Shown here one piece after another: positions 18,601 through 25,648 of a stretch of 64,000 bases of DNA. Source of the stretch: Azotimanducus chitobiosivorans. GTDB lineage: Bacteria; Pseudomonadota; Gammaproteobacteria; Pseudomonadales; Azotimanducaceae. Positions within the stretch are counted from its first letter, which is position 1, and every line of letters starts with the position of its first letter. A program made the translations under genes and the position numbers. Below the pieces are notes generated by a model that was not told the DNA's origin, did not search any database, and saw only the letters and a list, made by a program, of their open reading frames with translations. The stretch is from NCBI GenBank assembly GCA_965200235.1, contig OZ241339.1:310001-374000 (forward strand). Direction: 5' to 3'.

Positions 18601-19328
18601 TCTCGGACATAGCGCGCCAGAATTGGCGACAGATAGGCGTCCATGACGGTGGTGTCGCCGCGGCTGATGAACTTGATGAGGCCGCTCGTCTCATGGCTCG
18701 TCGAGACTTGTGAAAAGCCAAGTTCACGAGCCATCTTGGCGACCCGCCGCTCGTGGTCGGGGTATTGAAAATTGTGCAGAAAAACGATCGCAAGGGCGTC
18801 AATGCCCGTCGTCTTGATGTCTCGAAGCGTGTTGAAAATCGCATTTTCGTCAAGCGTTTCAAGTTCTTCGCCCGCCGCGCTCATTCTGCCGGCCACGCCG
18901 TGGACCTGCTCGTAGAGCATTTCGGGCTTGACGATGTGACGGTCAAAGAGGTCGGGTCGTGTCTGATAACCGATCTCAAGGGCATCTTCGTGACCGCGGT
19001 TGGTGATCAGCGCAACGCGCGCGCCCTTTCTTTCAAGGAGCGCATTGGTCGCGACGGTCGTGCCCATCTTGATGGCGTCGATGCGCTCCGTTGGCACAGC
19101 TTCGTCTGCGCCAAGATTCAGGAGTGCGCGAATACCTTCGACGGCGGCATCTTTGCCACTGCCAAGTTCCGAGAGCAGTTTGTGGTGCCGAAGCGCCCCG
19201 GTCGGGTCGCGCGCAACGAGGTCTGTGAACGTGCCGCCGCGGTCGATCCAGAATTCCCAGTTCGGCACTGCTATTGCCACTTCATACGAGTATCTGCAAT
19301 CAACATCACTTCCGTATAGGTGTGCCAT
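15624..19328 (-). CDS. 5-oxoprolinase / hydantoinase A-B fusion
   Basis: The ~1234-residue enzyme contains a HyuA-like N-terminal half (WIDRGGTFTDLVARDPTG, GFDMGGTSTDVSHF, CFGGAGGQHACLVADVLG) and a HyuB-like half from about residue 700 (DPIMLEIFNNLFMSIAEQMG, GTHLPDITVVTPVF). Members cleave 5-oxoproline or hydantoins using ATP. The length matches full bacterial 5-oxoprolinases. The ATG at 19328 is a tentative start; GTGs at 19280 and 19268 lie closer to the conserved WIDRGGTFTD and are equally plausible. It shares 4 bases with the nucleotidyltransferase gene behind it. Confidence 0.88.
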   Translation of the reverse strand: MAHLYGSDVDCRYSYEVAIAVPNWEFWIDRGGTFTDLVARDPTGALRHHKLLSELGSGKDAAVEGIRALLNLGADEAVPTERIDAIKMGTTVATNALLERKGARVALITNRGHEDALEIGYQTRPDLFDRHIVKPEMLYEQVHGVAGRMSAAGEELETLDENAIFNTLRDIKTTGIDALAIVFLHNFQYPDHERRVAKMARELGFSQVSTSHETSGLIKFISRGDTTVMDAYLSPILARYVRDLIDALGGAQRLPKLQFMMSSGGLTDARLFKGKDAILSGPAGGVIGMVETSRTAGSERVIGFDMGGTSTDVSHFAGEFERVFETEVAGVRVRAPMMHIHTIAAGGGSLLHFDGARFRVGPDSAGASPGPLCYRRGGPLTLTDANLLLGKILPNHFPRIFGESGEEPLDMESVRHAFDTLAARIGHGKSPQQVAEGFVRIAVENMASAIRKISTQRGHDVTGHVLNCFGGAGGQHACLVADVLGIEKVLLHPLAGVLSAYGMGLAPLHAHRELAVSEPLQADVESRLEQRFASLASRTRQELTSQGIAAHQIETEQRLHLRYAGTDTALMISHGPYQTVAAAFQRAHKSRFGFVSPEKWIIIEAIEVVSFGGGSEIEEPHLQASADEIPVRERARFFSRDEFHEARVVMREDMRPWQHLDGPAIIVESIGTIIVEPEWRAEMTRHGHIILARTVQKQRQAAIGTEADPIMLEIFNNLFMSIAEQMGIVLQATADSVNIKERLDFSCAIFDASGALIANAPHLPVHLGSMDRSVTSVIRHQRGHFEPGDVFVINAPYDGGTHLPDITVVTPVFDDAGERLLFFTASRGHHADIGGLSPGSASPLARSITEEGAYIECFHLVKHGGFDDAGIRALLTNNDYPARNPAQNIADLKAKAAANERGSAELLAMVEHYGLDVVRAYMRHVQENAAEAIRRAISALHPSEFKLRMDAGREICVALRPDAESRTLVVDFNGTSPEQPDNFNAPAPVTRAVVLYCFRALVDADIPMNAGCLEPIDIRIPERSMLSPAYPAAVVAGNTEVSQALANAIFAALGVNAASQGTMNNFIWGNETHQNYETVCGGTGAGIDNRGKGFDGASTVHSHMTNTKLTDPEVLESRFPVLLERFEIRRGSGGEGRFKGGDGAVRVLKFLAAMEVNLLASSREVPPFGLQGGAPGACGVNELRRADGSVQPLSGCDRIFVAPGDTIRMQTPGGGGFGEQDRPSKGTHVAKSAP

Positions 19329-19446
19329 AAGTGTACGCCGCTCCGAATCACCGCAGCGAGGACATACAGCATGGCCTTCATTGTCATCTATGTGGTCAGT
19401 CCACTTGCCTGCTAGCAAAGAGACCAGTTAGTATCATTCATCGACA

Positions 19447-19715
19447 CTAGTGTCCTGTCCCATAAATAAGTGTGGGTTCAGCGCGCAGGAGAAGGGCTGT
19501 GGCAAGGCGCGTTCCGCAGGCAATACTTTGCCGTATTGCCAAGGGACGCAACGTGGCCACAGCCCTTCTCCTGCGCGCCCTTCGGGAGTGGGCACAATCG
19601 CCGACGTCTGCGTTGCAGCCCTTGGCAATATGCCCGATATTCCCTGCGGACTGCGCCTTGCCCTCGGCGATTGTGCCCACTCTGAATCACACTTATTTAT
19701 GGGACAGGACACTAG
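19447..19715. repeat. CTAG-bounded palindromic element, family I, copy 2 (inverted)
   Basis: 269 bases, the reverse complement of copy 1 with a few substitutions, bounded by CTAG at 19447-19450 and 19712-19715. The arm order is reversed: the GCGCGCAGGAGAAGGGCTGT stem comes first. The right end is 13 bases before the abiEi start codon, so the element replaces or displaces the original promoter region of that gene. Confidence 0.93.
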
Positions 19716-19728
19716 CTGGGTTGCGCCA

Positions 19729-20289
19729 ATGACACTCCGAGACGGCATTCGTGTTCTCCTCCATGAGGCGCGAAGCTATTCGATCTTGAGCTATCGTGAT
19801 CTGAGGAAGTTTTTCCATCGCGATAGCGATGCTGCGTTCCACAAAGGACTTCGAATGCTCGTTGAGGCAGGATTGCTTGAGCGTGTGACTCGCGGCACCT
19901 ATCTGAATCTTGCGGCAACGCCGATGGGGTTCGATGCCGTTGGGCGGCTTGTCCGTCGTTTGCGAGCCGGTCACTGGTCGTACCTGAGCTATGAATCGGC
20001 ACTTGCAGAGCACGGTTCAATCAATCAGGTTCCCCTCACATCAACCTTCGCCACCACTGGGCCAAGCGGCGAGTTCTCGACTCGCTACGGGGTGATTGAA
20101 TTTGTCCATACAGACCGCCCGACGCTTGAGATTCAGGCACGGACCCGTTATCAAGCGGACGCAGATACCTTTGTGGCGTCGCCCGACCTTGCAAAAGAAG
20201 ATTTGACACGGGCACGACCCCACATGCTGCACCTTGTTGACGATGCGTATCACGGCCTCGCCCGAGAGGAATGGAGGGCAAGTGCGTGA
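19729..20289 (+). CDS. abiEi: AbiEi-type antitoxin (winged helix)
   Basis: The 186-residue protein has an N-terminal winged-helix region (SILSYRDLRKFFHRDSDAAF, HKGLRMLVEAGLLERVTRGT) followed by YLSYESALAEHGSINQVPLT, which matches AbiEi antitoxins of type IV systems. In AbiE systems the antitoxin represses its own operon and counteracts the AbiEii nucleotidyltransferase. The toxin gene follows with a GTGA overlap but is broken by insertions. The frame stays open upstream through the family I element, yet the ATG at 19729 is the sensible start. Confidence 0.82.
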   Translation: MTLRDGIRVLLHEARSYSILSYRDLRKFFHRDSDAAFHKGLRMLVEAGLLERVTRGTYLNLAATPMGFDAVGRLVRRLRAGHWSYLSYESALAEHGSINQVPLTSTFATTGPSGEFSTRYGVIEFVHTDRPTLEIQARTRYQADADTFVASPDLAKEDLTRARPHMLHLVDDAYHGLAREEWRASA

Positions 20290-20307
20290 GTGTCGTGTAT
20301 GAACAAG

Positions 20308-20576
20308 CTAGTGTCCTGTCCCATAAATAAGTGTGGTTCAGAGTGAACACAATCGCCGAGGGCAAGGCGCAGTCCGCAGGGAATATCGGGCATATTGCCA
20401 AGGGCTGCAACGCAGCCGTCGGCGATTGTGCTCACTCCCGAAGGGCGCGCAGGAGAAGGGCTGTGGCCGCGTTGCGTCCCTTGGCAATACGACAAAGTAT
20501 TGCCTGCGGAACGCGCCTTGCCACAGCCCTTCTCCTGCGCGCTGAATCCACACTTATTTATGGGACAGGACACTAG
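20308..20576. repeat. CTAG-bounded palindromic element, family I, copy 3
   Basis: 269 bases between CTAG at 20308-20311 and at 20573-20576, in the same orientation as copy 1. It sits in codons 8-9 of abiEii. The net insertion is 265 bases, which shifts the frame. Exact restoration of the reading frame on removal shows a 4-base CTAG target duplication. Confidence 0.95.
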
Positions 20577-20743
20577 AGCGATCGTTGCCAACGAGGCGGA
20601 TCTGTCCCACTTATTCAGGAGTGTTCAAAAGGAACTGCTTCAATGTCATATTTTGCGGGTGATGAACCATGTCGGGTTGCTCGAAAACCTGACGTTCAAA
20701 GGCGGTACATGCTTGCGGCTGTGTTATCGCGGCAGCCGGTTTA

Positions 20744-20897
20744 GGGAACCTCTGAACAACAGAGGTTCCCGTGCGGCACATGGAAGTGCCGCCGAATTCA
20801 GTGCCGTAAGGCATTGAATTCGCGAGCAAAGCAGAATCACAATTCTGCTTTGCGAGTCTGCACAAGTCCAAGGATGGACTTGTGCAGAATATACTTA
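20744..20897. repeat. Five-hairpin insertion element inside abiEii
   Basis: 154 bases made almost entirely of five consecutive hairpins. The stems are GGGAACCTCTG/CAGAGGTTCCC, CGGCAC/GTGCCG, AATTCA-TGCC/GGCA-TGAATT, CGCAAAGCAGAATT and its complement (partly mismatched), and TCTGCACAAGTCCA with its complement. It is flanked by TTA at 20741-20743 and its last three bases are TTA, consistent with a 3-base target duplication. Removal joins CGG TTT A to GT GAA GAC, giving RFSEDLDF, the expected toxin motif. It has no CTAG ends and so differs from families I-IV. Confidence 0.8.
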
Positions 20898-21580
20898 GTG
20901 AAGACCTCGACTTTTATGGCGGCGACGCGGACGTGTCTGATTTCAATGAAGCCTTCCTTGATGCCGCTGTGCAGGGGCTGAACGATCTCGGGGTGCAGGC
21001 CGCTGTGAGCACGCCAGAGCTTGACAAGGAGAAACCTGTGAATCGGTGGTGGGTGCGATGCGTGACGCTAGAAAAAAAGAAGGGACAGCTTGAACGGGTA
21101 GAGCGCATCAAAATAAAGATCGACGATAGGCGCCGACCGCCGTCATCAAGCGTTCAGGGCATTGTGCAACAGTTTGCCAGCACGAGCAGCACAATCGAAC
21201 CGTTTGTGCTTCACGCGGCGTCTCTGATCGATATTTGCTCTGACAAGCTGATCGCTTGCCCGTTATCAGCTGCGACAAGAAACAACCCACGGTATAGAGA
21301 CATGTGGGACATTCTCGACATCCTGCAACGGCCTGTTGACAGGAAGGCGGTCTTGGGCAGTGTGTGCGAGAAAATAGACAGCGGCGGCCGCGTTTCATCC
21401 GAAACCTATGAGTCGGACGTCAAACAGCTAACCGCCACGCTCGGAAGCATCGTTCAATCAAAGCAGTGTAGCGACGCGCTTCGGCGGTTTCTGCCCGAAG
21501 GTGTTGCTCGCAATACGATCAATGTCCCCACGTATCGGGCATATATGGAAAACGAGTTGACAACGGTCTTTCGCGAGGTG

Positions 21581-21900
21581 CTAGTGTCCTGTCCCATAAA
21601 TAAGTGTGATTCAGAGTGAGCACAATCGCCGAGGGCAAGGCGCAGTCCGCAGGGAATATCGGGCATATTGCCAAGGGCTGCAACGGAGCCCTCAGCCAGA
21701 AGGCGCGAGGGGCACCCTCGCAAGAATGTCGGTCGGCGATTGTGCCCACTCCCGAAGGGCGCGCAGGAGAAGGGCTGTGGCCCAGTCCCATGTGATGTTG
21801 CGTCCCTTGGCAATACGGCAAGTATTGCCTGCTTCAGCGCCTTGCCACAGCCCTTCTCCTGCGCGCTGAATCCACACTTATTTATGGGACAGGACACTAG
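21581..21900. repeat. CTAG-bounded palindromic element, family I, copy 4 (long variant)
   Basis: 320 bases, bounded by CTAG at 21581-21584 and 21897-21900. Ends and stems are those of copy 1, but extra bases lie inside both arms: about 40 in arm 1 (around CCAGAAGGCGCGAGGGGCAC) and about 11 in arm 2 (around CCCAGTCCCATGTGATG), with small deletions. It is inserted in the last codons of abiEii. Confidence 0.93.
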
Positions 21901-21930
21901 TCACACTGAACGCATCCCAGCCTGACACTT

Positions 21931-22980
21931 CTACCAGCGATGCAAGCTGACGCTCGGCGCGTCCGGCATGGCTTCAGCGAGCAGCCAACGGCAAACGAGA
22001 ACGCCTTCACGGTAGCCTGCGGTGCTGATCCAGTTCTTCTCGGCCGGTTTCTCGGAGAGCGTCACGAGGTAGCTGCCGTCGGCTTCCGGCCGAATGGTCC
22101 GAGAATTGAGACACACGGGATAGTCGAGGTAGTTCGTTGACTGCATGAGGAAGTTCCATGTCTGCAGTCCCCAGTAGCAGGCATCGGGCGAGCGCAAGCG
22201 CACTTGCAGATACTCGTCCTCCTGCACACGGAACCGGCACATGCAGTAGATGTTGTCCGGCGTGCCCCAGCCTGGCTGACGATACTGAGATGCGAAAGGC
22301 GGCAGGAACTCGTTGATCGGAAAATCGATGGGCAGTGGCGCGACCAAGGTCGTGCCTTGAATGAAGTTGGTGATGGTGCGGATTCTTGTTGCCAATTCGT
22401 CATCGTTGAGCGGTTCGGGCTTGGGATGCGGCTGCGTGTTTTCGATGGAGAGCCGGCTCTCCGTCGAGCTTGGGCGGTCGAAGAAATACTCGCGCGTGAA
22501 CAGCGTCACCGAATCCGGGTCGATCTTGAACTCATTTGCGCCCTTCGGATTCTGCGTCAACTTGATCTCAAAAGAACCATCGCTTTCGAACTCGATGTCC
22601 GTGTGATTGATGTTCAAGGTGACACGCTCCGAGAGCTCCCCGTGCGGCTGGCCGCCATACAGACAAAAGCTCAAGTAGCAGCTATCGAAGCGTTGGCCGC
22701 GGATGATGTACTCCTGATCGCCTCTGACTTGCGTGAAATAGTAGGCCGAATCCACGTTGTCTCCGAGGATCTTGTACATGCCGTCGGAAAGTGGCTTGAA
22801 CCTCGGATGCAGCGGGTCGTTCAAGAGATAGAAGTCTGTGGCTATATGCAGCATATGAAAAATGTGCTGGTAGCCATCGGCCTTGCCCTGATCATCGAGG
22901 TTCGCGCGCTCGGATAGGAACGACTGGTCGGCCGAGCGGATCATGTCGAGAAGCTCGTCAAGCGCTTGCTTACTATTCAT
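21931..22980 (-). CDS. DUF1214 domain-containing protein
   Basis: The 349-residue protein has the DUF1214 C-terminal region with its tryptophan-rich part YWGLQTWNFLMQSTNYLD near residue 262 and later DGSYLVTLSEKPAEKNW. The N-terminal ~170 residues (FYLLNDPLHPRFKPL, YFTQVRGDQEYIIRGQRFD) match proteins that often neighbour sulfotransferases and steroid/lipid genes in environmental genomes; this gene is followed on the same strand by such a sulfotransferase. No signal peptide is visible. Biochemical role unknown. Its 3' end overlaps the inferred original end of abiEii by 20 bases. Confidence 0.75.
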   Translation of the reverse strand: MNSKQALDELLDMIRSADQSFLSERANLDDQGKADGYQHIFHMLHIATDFYLLNDPLHPRFKPLSDGMYKILGDNVDSAYYFTQVRGDQEYIIRGQRFDSCYLSFCLYGGQPHGELSERVTLNINHTDIEFESDGSFEIKLTQNPKGANEFKIDPDSVTLFTREYFFDRPSSTESRLSIENTQPHPKPEPLNDDELATRIRTITNFIQGTTLVAPLPIDFPINEFLPPFASQYRQPGWGTPDNIYCMCRFRVQEDEYLQVRLRSPDACYWGLQTWNFLMQSTNYLDYPVCLNSRTIRPEADGSYLVTLSEKPAEKNWISTAGYREGVLVCRWLLAEAMPDAPSVSLHRW

Positions 22981-22991
22981 GCGGGTGTTCC

Positions 22992-24281
22992 TTACAGTGT
23001 GTCGAGAAATGTGAAATAGCGTGCGTATTCGCGCTCGATGTCGGCCTTTGTAAGGCTGAAGGCTTCCAGCGAATAGTCGTGTACGCCGTGCTTGTCTTTT
23101 GGCTGCGACCGCAGGAAGTCCTGCATGTGCGCCCGGTTTGTCGCGTCGAGCGGCCAGCCGAAATGCGCATAGATGCGGTCAACCGTACCAATCTGATCCG
23201 AGGCAAAGTCCTCGAACTTGACGTCGAGGATCTGATCGTCGCGGCCGAGCTCATCGCGGGCGTCGAGGAAGCGATCATAGGCGCGCGCCCAGAACGTGAG
23301 CGTTTCATGGCTTGACCGCTCGTGGTCTTCCCCGTCCGTGTATGCGCTTCGCACCGACGATAGGAGGCTCGACATCGATGCCACGGTCTCGCGCGGGTCG
23401 CGGTGCGTCATGATGATGCGCGCATCCGGGTAGACCTCGAAGAGTGCGTTGAAGCGCACAAGATGCAATGGGCTTTTGAGCAGCCAGCGCGCGGGGCGCA
23501 CGCCGCCAGATTGCATGAACTGCAAGAAGCGCTTGTGCCAGCGCATGTTCTCAAGCTGATCGGCTTCATTGAAGAACCAGTCCGCATAGCTCGGCAGGGT
23601 GCATAGGCAGACGTATTGATAGCTGGCGAAATTGAGCGCGGTGATGCCGAGGCACTCCTGCGGCTCGTCGGCCTCCATGTAGTGCATTTTGCGAAAATCC
23701 GGCACCAGCGTGAACAGCTGCTCGAACTCCTTGCGTATCTGATCGATTCGCGGATTCTGACGGTAGGTCTCCGGTGTCGGCGCGGGGTAGGGCAGCAGGC
23801 ACTCCCAAGCGAGCGGCGAGCGATAGCGGCTGTCCCTCGACAAGAGCGCTTGCAAGATAGTCGTGCCTGTGCGTGGCAGTCCAATGACGAAGGTGGGCTC
23901 GGTGATGTCTTCTTCAAGAATTTCTGGGTTGCGCGCCAGTTCGCGTTCAATTTCGAGCCTGCCTTGTGCAGCGCGCTCAACTGTGCGCTTCAAAGCAATG
24001 TGCCCGAAGGTGTTGAGCGATGCTTCTTGCTGAATCGACGCGGTGAGCTGACGAAACCCTGTCAGGAACTCAGCGCTGTCGATAGAGAAGCCGGCGCTGC
24101 GCTCCGCCTTACGAAGCATCGTCTCGGTGTCCCAGGAAAAAAGCGTGATGCCGAAACGCTTGAAGAGCCGTCCTAGCCAGTTAATCAGATCAAGTGCCTT
24201 TGTGCGACCTGTCTGTGGCGCTTGGAGGGATGATGTCTCCAACTTCATGCCTCGCGCAGCCGCCGTCCGCACATCATCCAA
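22992..24281 (-). CDS. Sulfotransferase family protein
   Basis: The ~429-residue protein has the PAPS-binding 5' motif TFVIGLPRTGTTILQALLSR near residue 132 and the 3' phosphate-binding motif IMTHRDPRETVASMSSL near residue 290. It should move a sulfo group from PAPS to an unknown acceptor in the cytoplasm. The start is uncertain: a TTG at 24281 overlaps the Rieske gene by 8 bases, and an ATG at 24248 is the conservative alternative. Downstream is the DUF1214 gene after 11 bases. The Rieske oxygenase, sulfotransferase and DUF1214 genes thus form one transcript, which would fit modification of a sterol-like or other lipid substrate. Confidence 0.82.
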   Translation of the reverse strand: MDDVRTAAARGMKLETSSLQAPQTGRTKALDLINWLGRLFKRFGITLFSWDTETMLRKAERSAGFSIDSAEFLTGFRQLTASIQQEASLNTFGHIALKRTVERAAQGRLEIERELARNPEILEEDITEPTFVIGLPRTGTTILQALLSRDSRYRSPLAWECLLPYPAPTPETYRQNPRIDQIRKEFEQLFTLVPDFRKMHYMEADEPQECLGITALNFASYQYVCLCTLPSYADWFFNEADQLENMRWHKRFLQFMQSGGVRPARWLLKSPLHLVRFNALFEVYPDARIIMTHRDPRETVASMSSLLSSVRSAYTDGEDHERSSHETLTFWARAYDRFLDARDELGRDDQILDVKFEDFASDQIGTVDRIYAHFGWPLDATNRAHMQDFLRSQPKDKHGVHDYSLEAFSLTKADIEREYARYFTFLDTL

Positions 24282-25278
24282 CCGCTATGCAAGGTTCGTT
24301 ATTGGGGTAGAACTGCTCGCAGTAGCGGCGATAGCGAAATATATCGCGGTCAGTTTGGCACAGGCCCGGGTTTGGTTGAAAGGCCATGCGCGACCATATT
24401 TTCTCGTCGAAGCCGACTTCGGTGGCAAGTTCCCTCGCAAACAGCTTGGAAAGCCTCGGCAGTATGAAGCCTTGCGGCAACCGATGCAGCCCGCCGAGCC
24501 GCGGTGCGGACAACACCTGTGCCCCCATCCAATAGTCTATATATTCGCCATCGCTTGGCGTTGCCAATAACCATTTCCGAGACTTGACGCCAATCTCTGG
24601 CGCGTGGACGGTGACGATTGAGATGCCAAGCCCCCACACGCTGACATCGACCTCATAATGAAAACGAAAACGATTCAGCAGGGGCGCGGTCATGCCTCGG
24701 TCAAAAGCGTAGTAGGCGTTCAGAAAAGGGCCGTCAATTTCGGTGTCTGCGCGGTGCTTGAGATTCTCGTACTTGTGAAGATACAAGAGATGAGACCAGT
24801 CCACCGAATTTTCCGACGTCGTTTGTGGATGGGCGCGCATGCGACTCTTGATGAACGCGCGGTGCGTGAAGTCGCTTTCAGGCACTTCAGGGACCGACCA
24901 TTCAGGCGCCTTTCCGGTAGAGTCGTAATAGGCGCAAATGAGTCCATTGGCCTCTTGCACGGGATAGGTGTGCAGCTTGAGGGCACTCGGCGCGGCGCCT
25001 TGGGCGATTTTGACGCATTGGCCCGAGTGCGCGTACTCGAACCCGTGAAAAGGACAGACAAGCCGATTCTCTCTCAAGAGCCCGCCTGCCTCAGGGCCGA
25101 GATGCGCGCCAAGATGCGGGCAGAAGGCATCGGCGACGAGCACGCTGCCGTCCTCGGCACGCCAAACGATCACCTCTCGGCCCATCCAAGTGCGCGCCAT
25201 GTGCGTGTTCGGCTTGAGGTCCTTCGATTCTGCAAGGACATACCAGCCATGGGGGAAGGGGTTGAGGGAAGTGCTCAT
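24274..25278 (-). CDS. Rieske [2Fe-2S] oxygenase, KshA/Neverland-like
   Basis: The 334-residue terminal oxygenase has the Rieske ligands in CPHLGAHLG near residue 53 and CPFHGFEYAHSG near residue 75. The mononuclear iron site is in SENSVDWSHLLYLHKYENL near residue 157 (D-x2-H-x4-H). The length and this site resemble single-component oxygenases acting on steroids. It needs electron-transfer partners, which are not in the window. It leads a minus-strand operon with the sulfotransferase and DUF1214 genes. Confidence 0.85.
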   Translation of the reverse strand: MSTSLNPFPHGWYVLAESKDLKPNTHMARTWMGREVIVWRAEDGSVLVADAFCPHLGAHLGPEAGGLLRENRLVCPFHGFEYAHSGQCVKIAQGAAPSALKLHTYPVQEANGLICAYYDSTGKAPEWSVPEVPESDFTHRAFIKSRMRAHPQTTSENSVDWSHLLYLHKYENLKHRADTEIDGPFLNAYYAFDRGMTAPLLNRFRFHYEVDVSVWGLGISIVTVHAPEIGVKSRKWLLATPSDGEYIDYWMGAQVLSAPRLGGLHRLPQGFILPRLSKLFARELATEVGFDEKIWSRMAFQPNPGLCQTDRDIFRYRRYCEQFYPNNEPCIAVG

Positions 25279-25471
25279 ATCAGGGATCAGTCAGTCGGAA
25301 CGAACGTGCGCTCTGGCAGTGAAGTCGGCATCGCATGTTCGTCAAGGAGTTTCATAAAAGGTGCGCATTTTACACTCGCGGTTGTGAGCTATGTGTGTCA
25401 TCTCGACCGTGCGCCTGTTTCTTGGCCTTCCGCTTGGCGCTGCGATATAGTGTTCACATGGTACGTGTCTG

Positions 25472-25648
25472 ATGAGTGCGCAGCATATGGCGGAAAACAA
25501 GTTGACCACGAATAATCGAAAGACGGAGCACGGTACGTCTGAAATCAAGCGACGCAAGCTGCTGCTGAATCAGCTGATTGAACTGTTCGAGGGTCACGAT
25601 GCCGATGATGAGCTGCGCCGCCTCAAGGCACAGGACGAGGGATTCTAA
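25472..25648 (+). CDS. Small 58-residue charged protein
   Basis: An ATG frame encodes 58 residues beginning MSAQHMAENKLTTNNRKTEH and ending LRRLKAQDEGF. The middle part (IKRRKLLLNQLIELFEGHDA) is likely helical. Upstream, TTGGCC and TATAGT are 18 bases apart, a reasonable promoter. The stop overlaps the end of the convergent carboxylase gene by 4 bases. It has no recognised homologue, and no strong ribosome binding site was seen. Confidence 0.45.
   Translation: MSAQHMAENKLTTNNRKTEHGTSEIKRRKLLLNQLIELFEGHDADDELRRLKAQDEGF

Larger units (their letters stand above)
20286..21950 (+). pseudogene. abiEii: AbiEii-type toxin gene interrupted by three palindromic insertions
   Basis: The gene begins with a GTG overlapping the abiEi stop (GTGA) and reads MSVVYEQA up to a family I element at 20308-20576. 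Deleting that element with one CTAG joins GCT AG to A GCG ATC and continues ARAIVANEADLSHLFRSVQK. Next comes FKGGTCLRLCYRGSRF, the first half of the nucleotidyltransferase motif. A 154-base hairpin insert follows, then SEDLDFYGGDADVSDFNEAF. The third insertion, family I at 21581-21900, again disappears cleanly, giving REVLVTLNASQPDTSTSDAS and a TGA at 21948. Between insertions there is no stop or frameshift, so the damage looks recent. As it stands no full-length toxin can be made by normal translation. Confidence 0.85.

Noticed and set aside
19329..19418. N-terminal extension of the 5-oxoprolinase with a CPRCG-type motif
   Set aside because: The conserved protein begins at WEFWIDRGGTFTD; the extension has no counterpart in the family and no good start site.
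20744..20897. Group II intron or intein in abiEii
   Set aside because: The insert is too short and lacks intron domain V-like sequence or splicing residues; it is a series of simple hairpins and shifts the frame.
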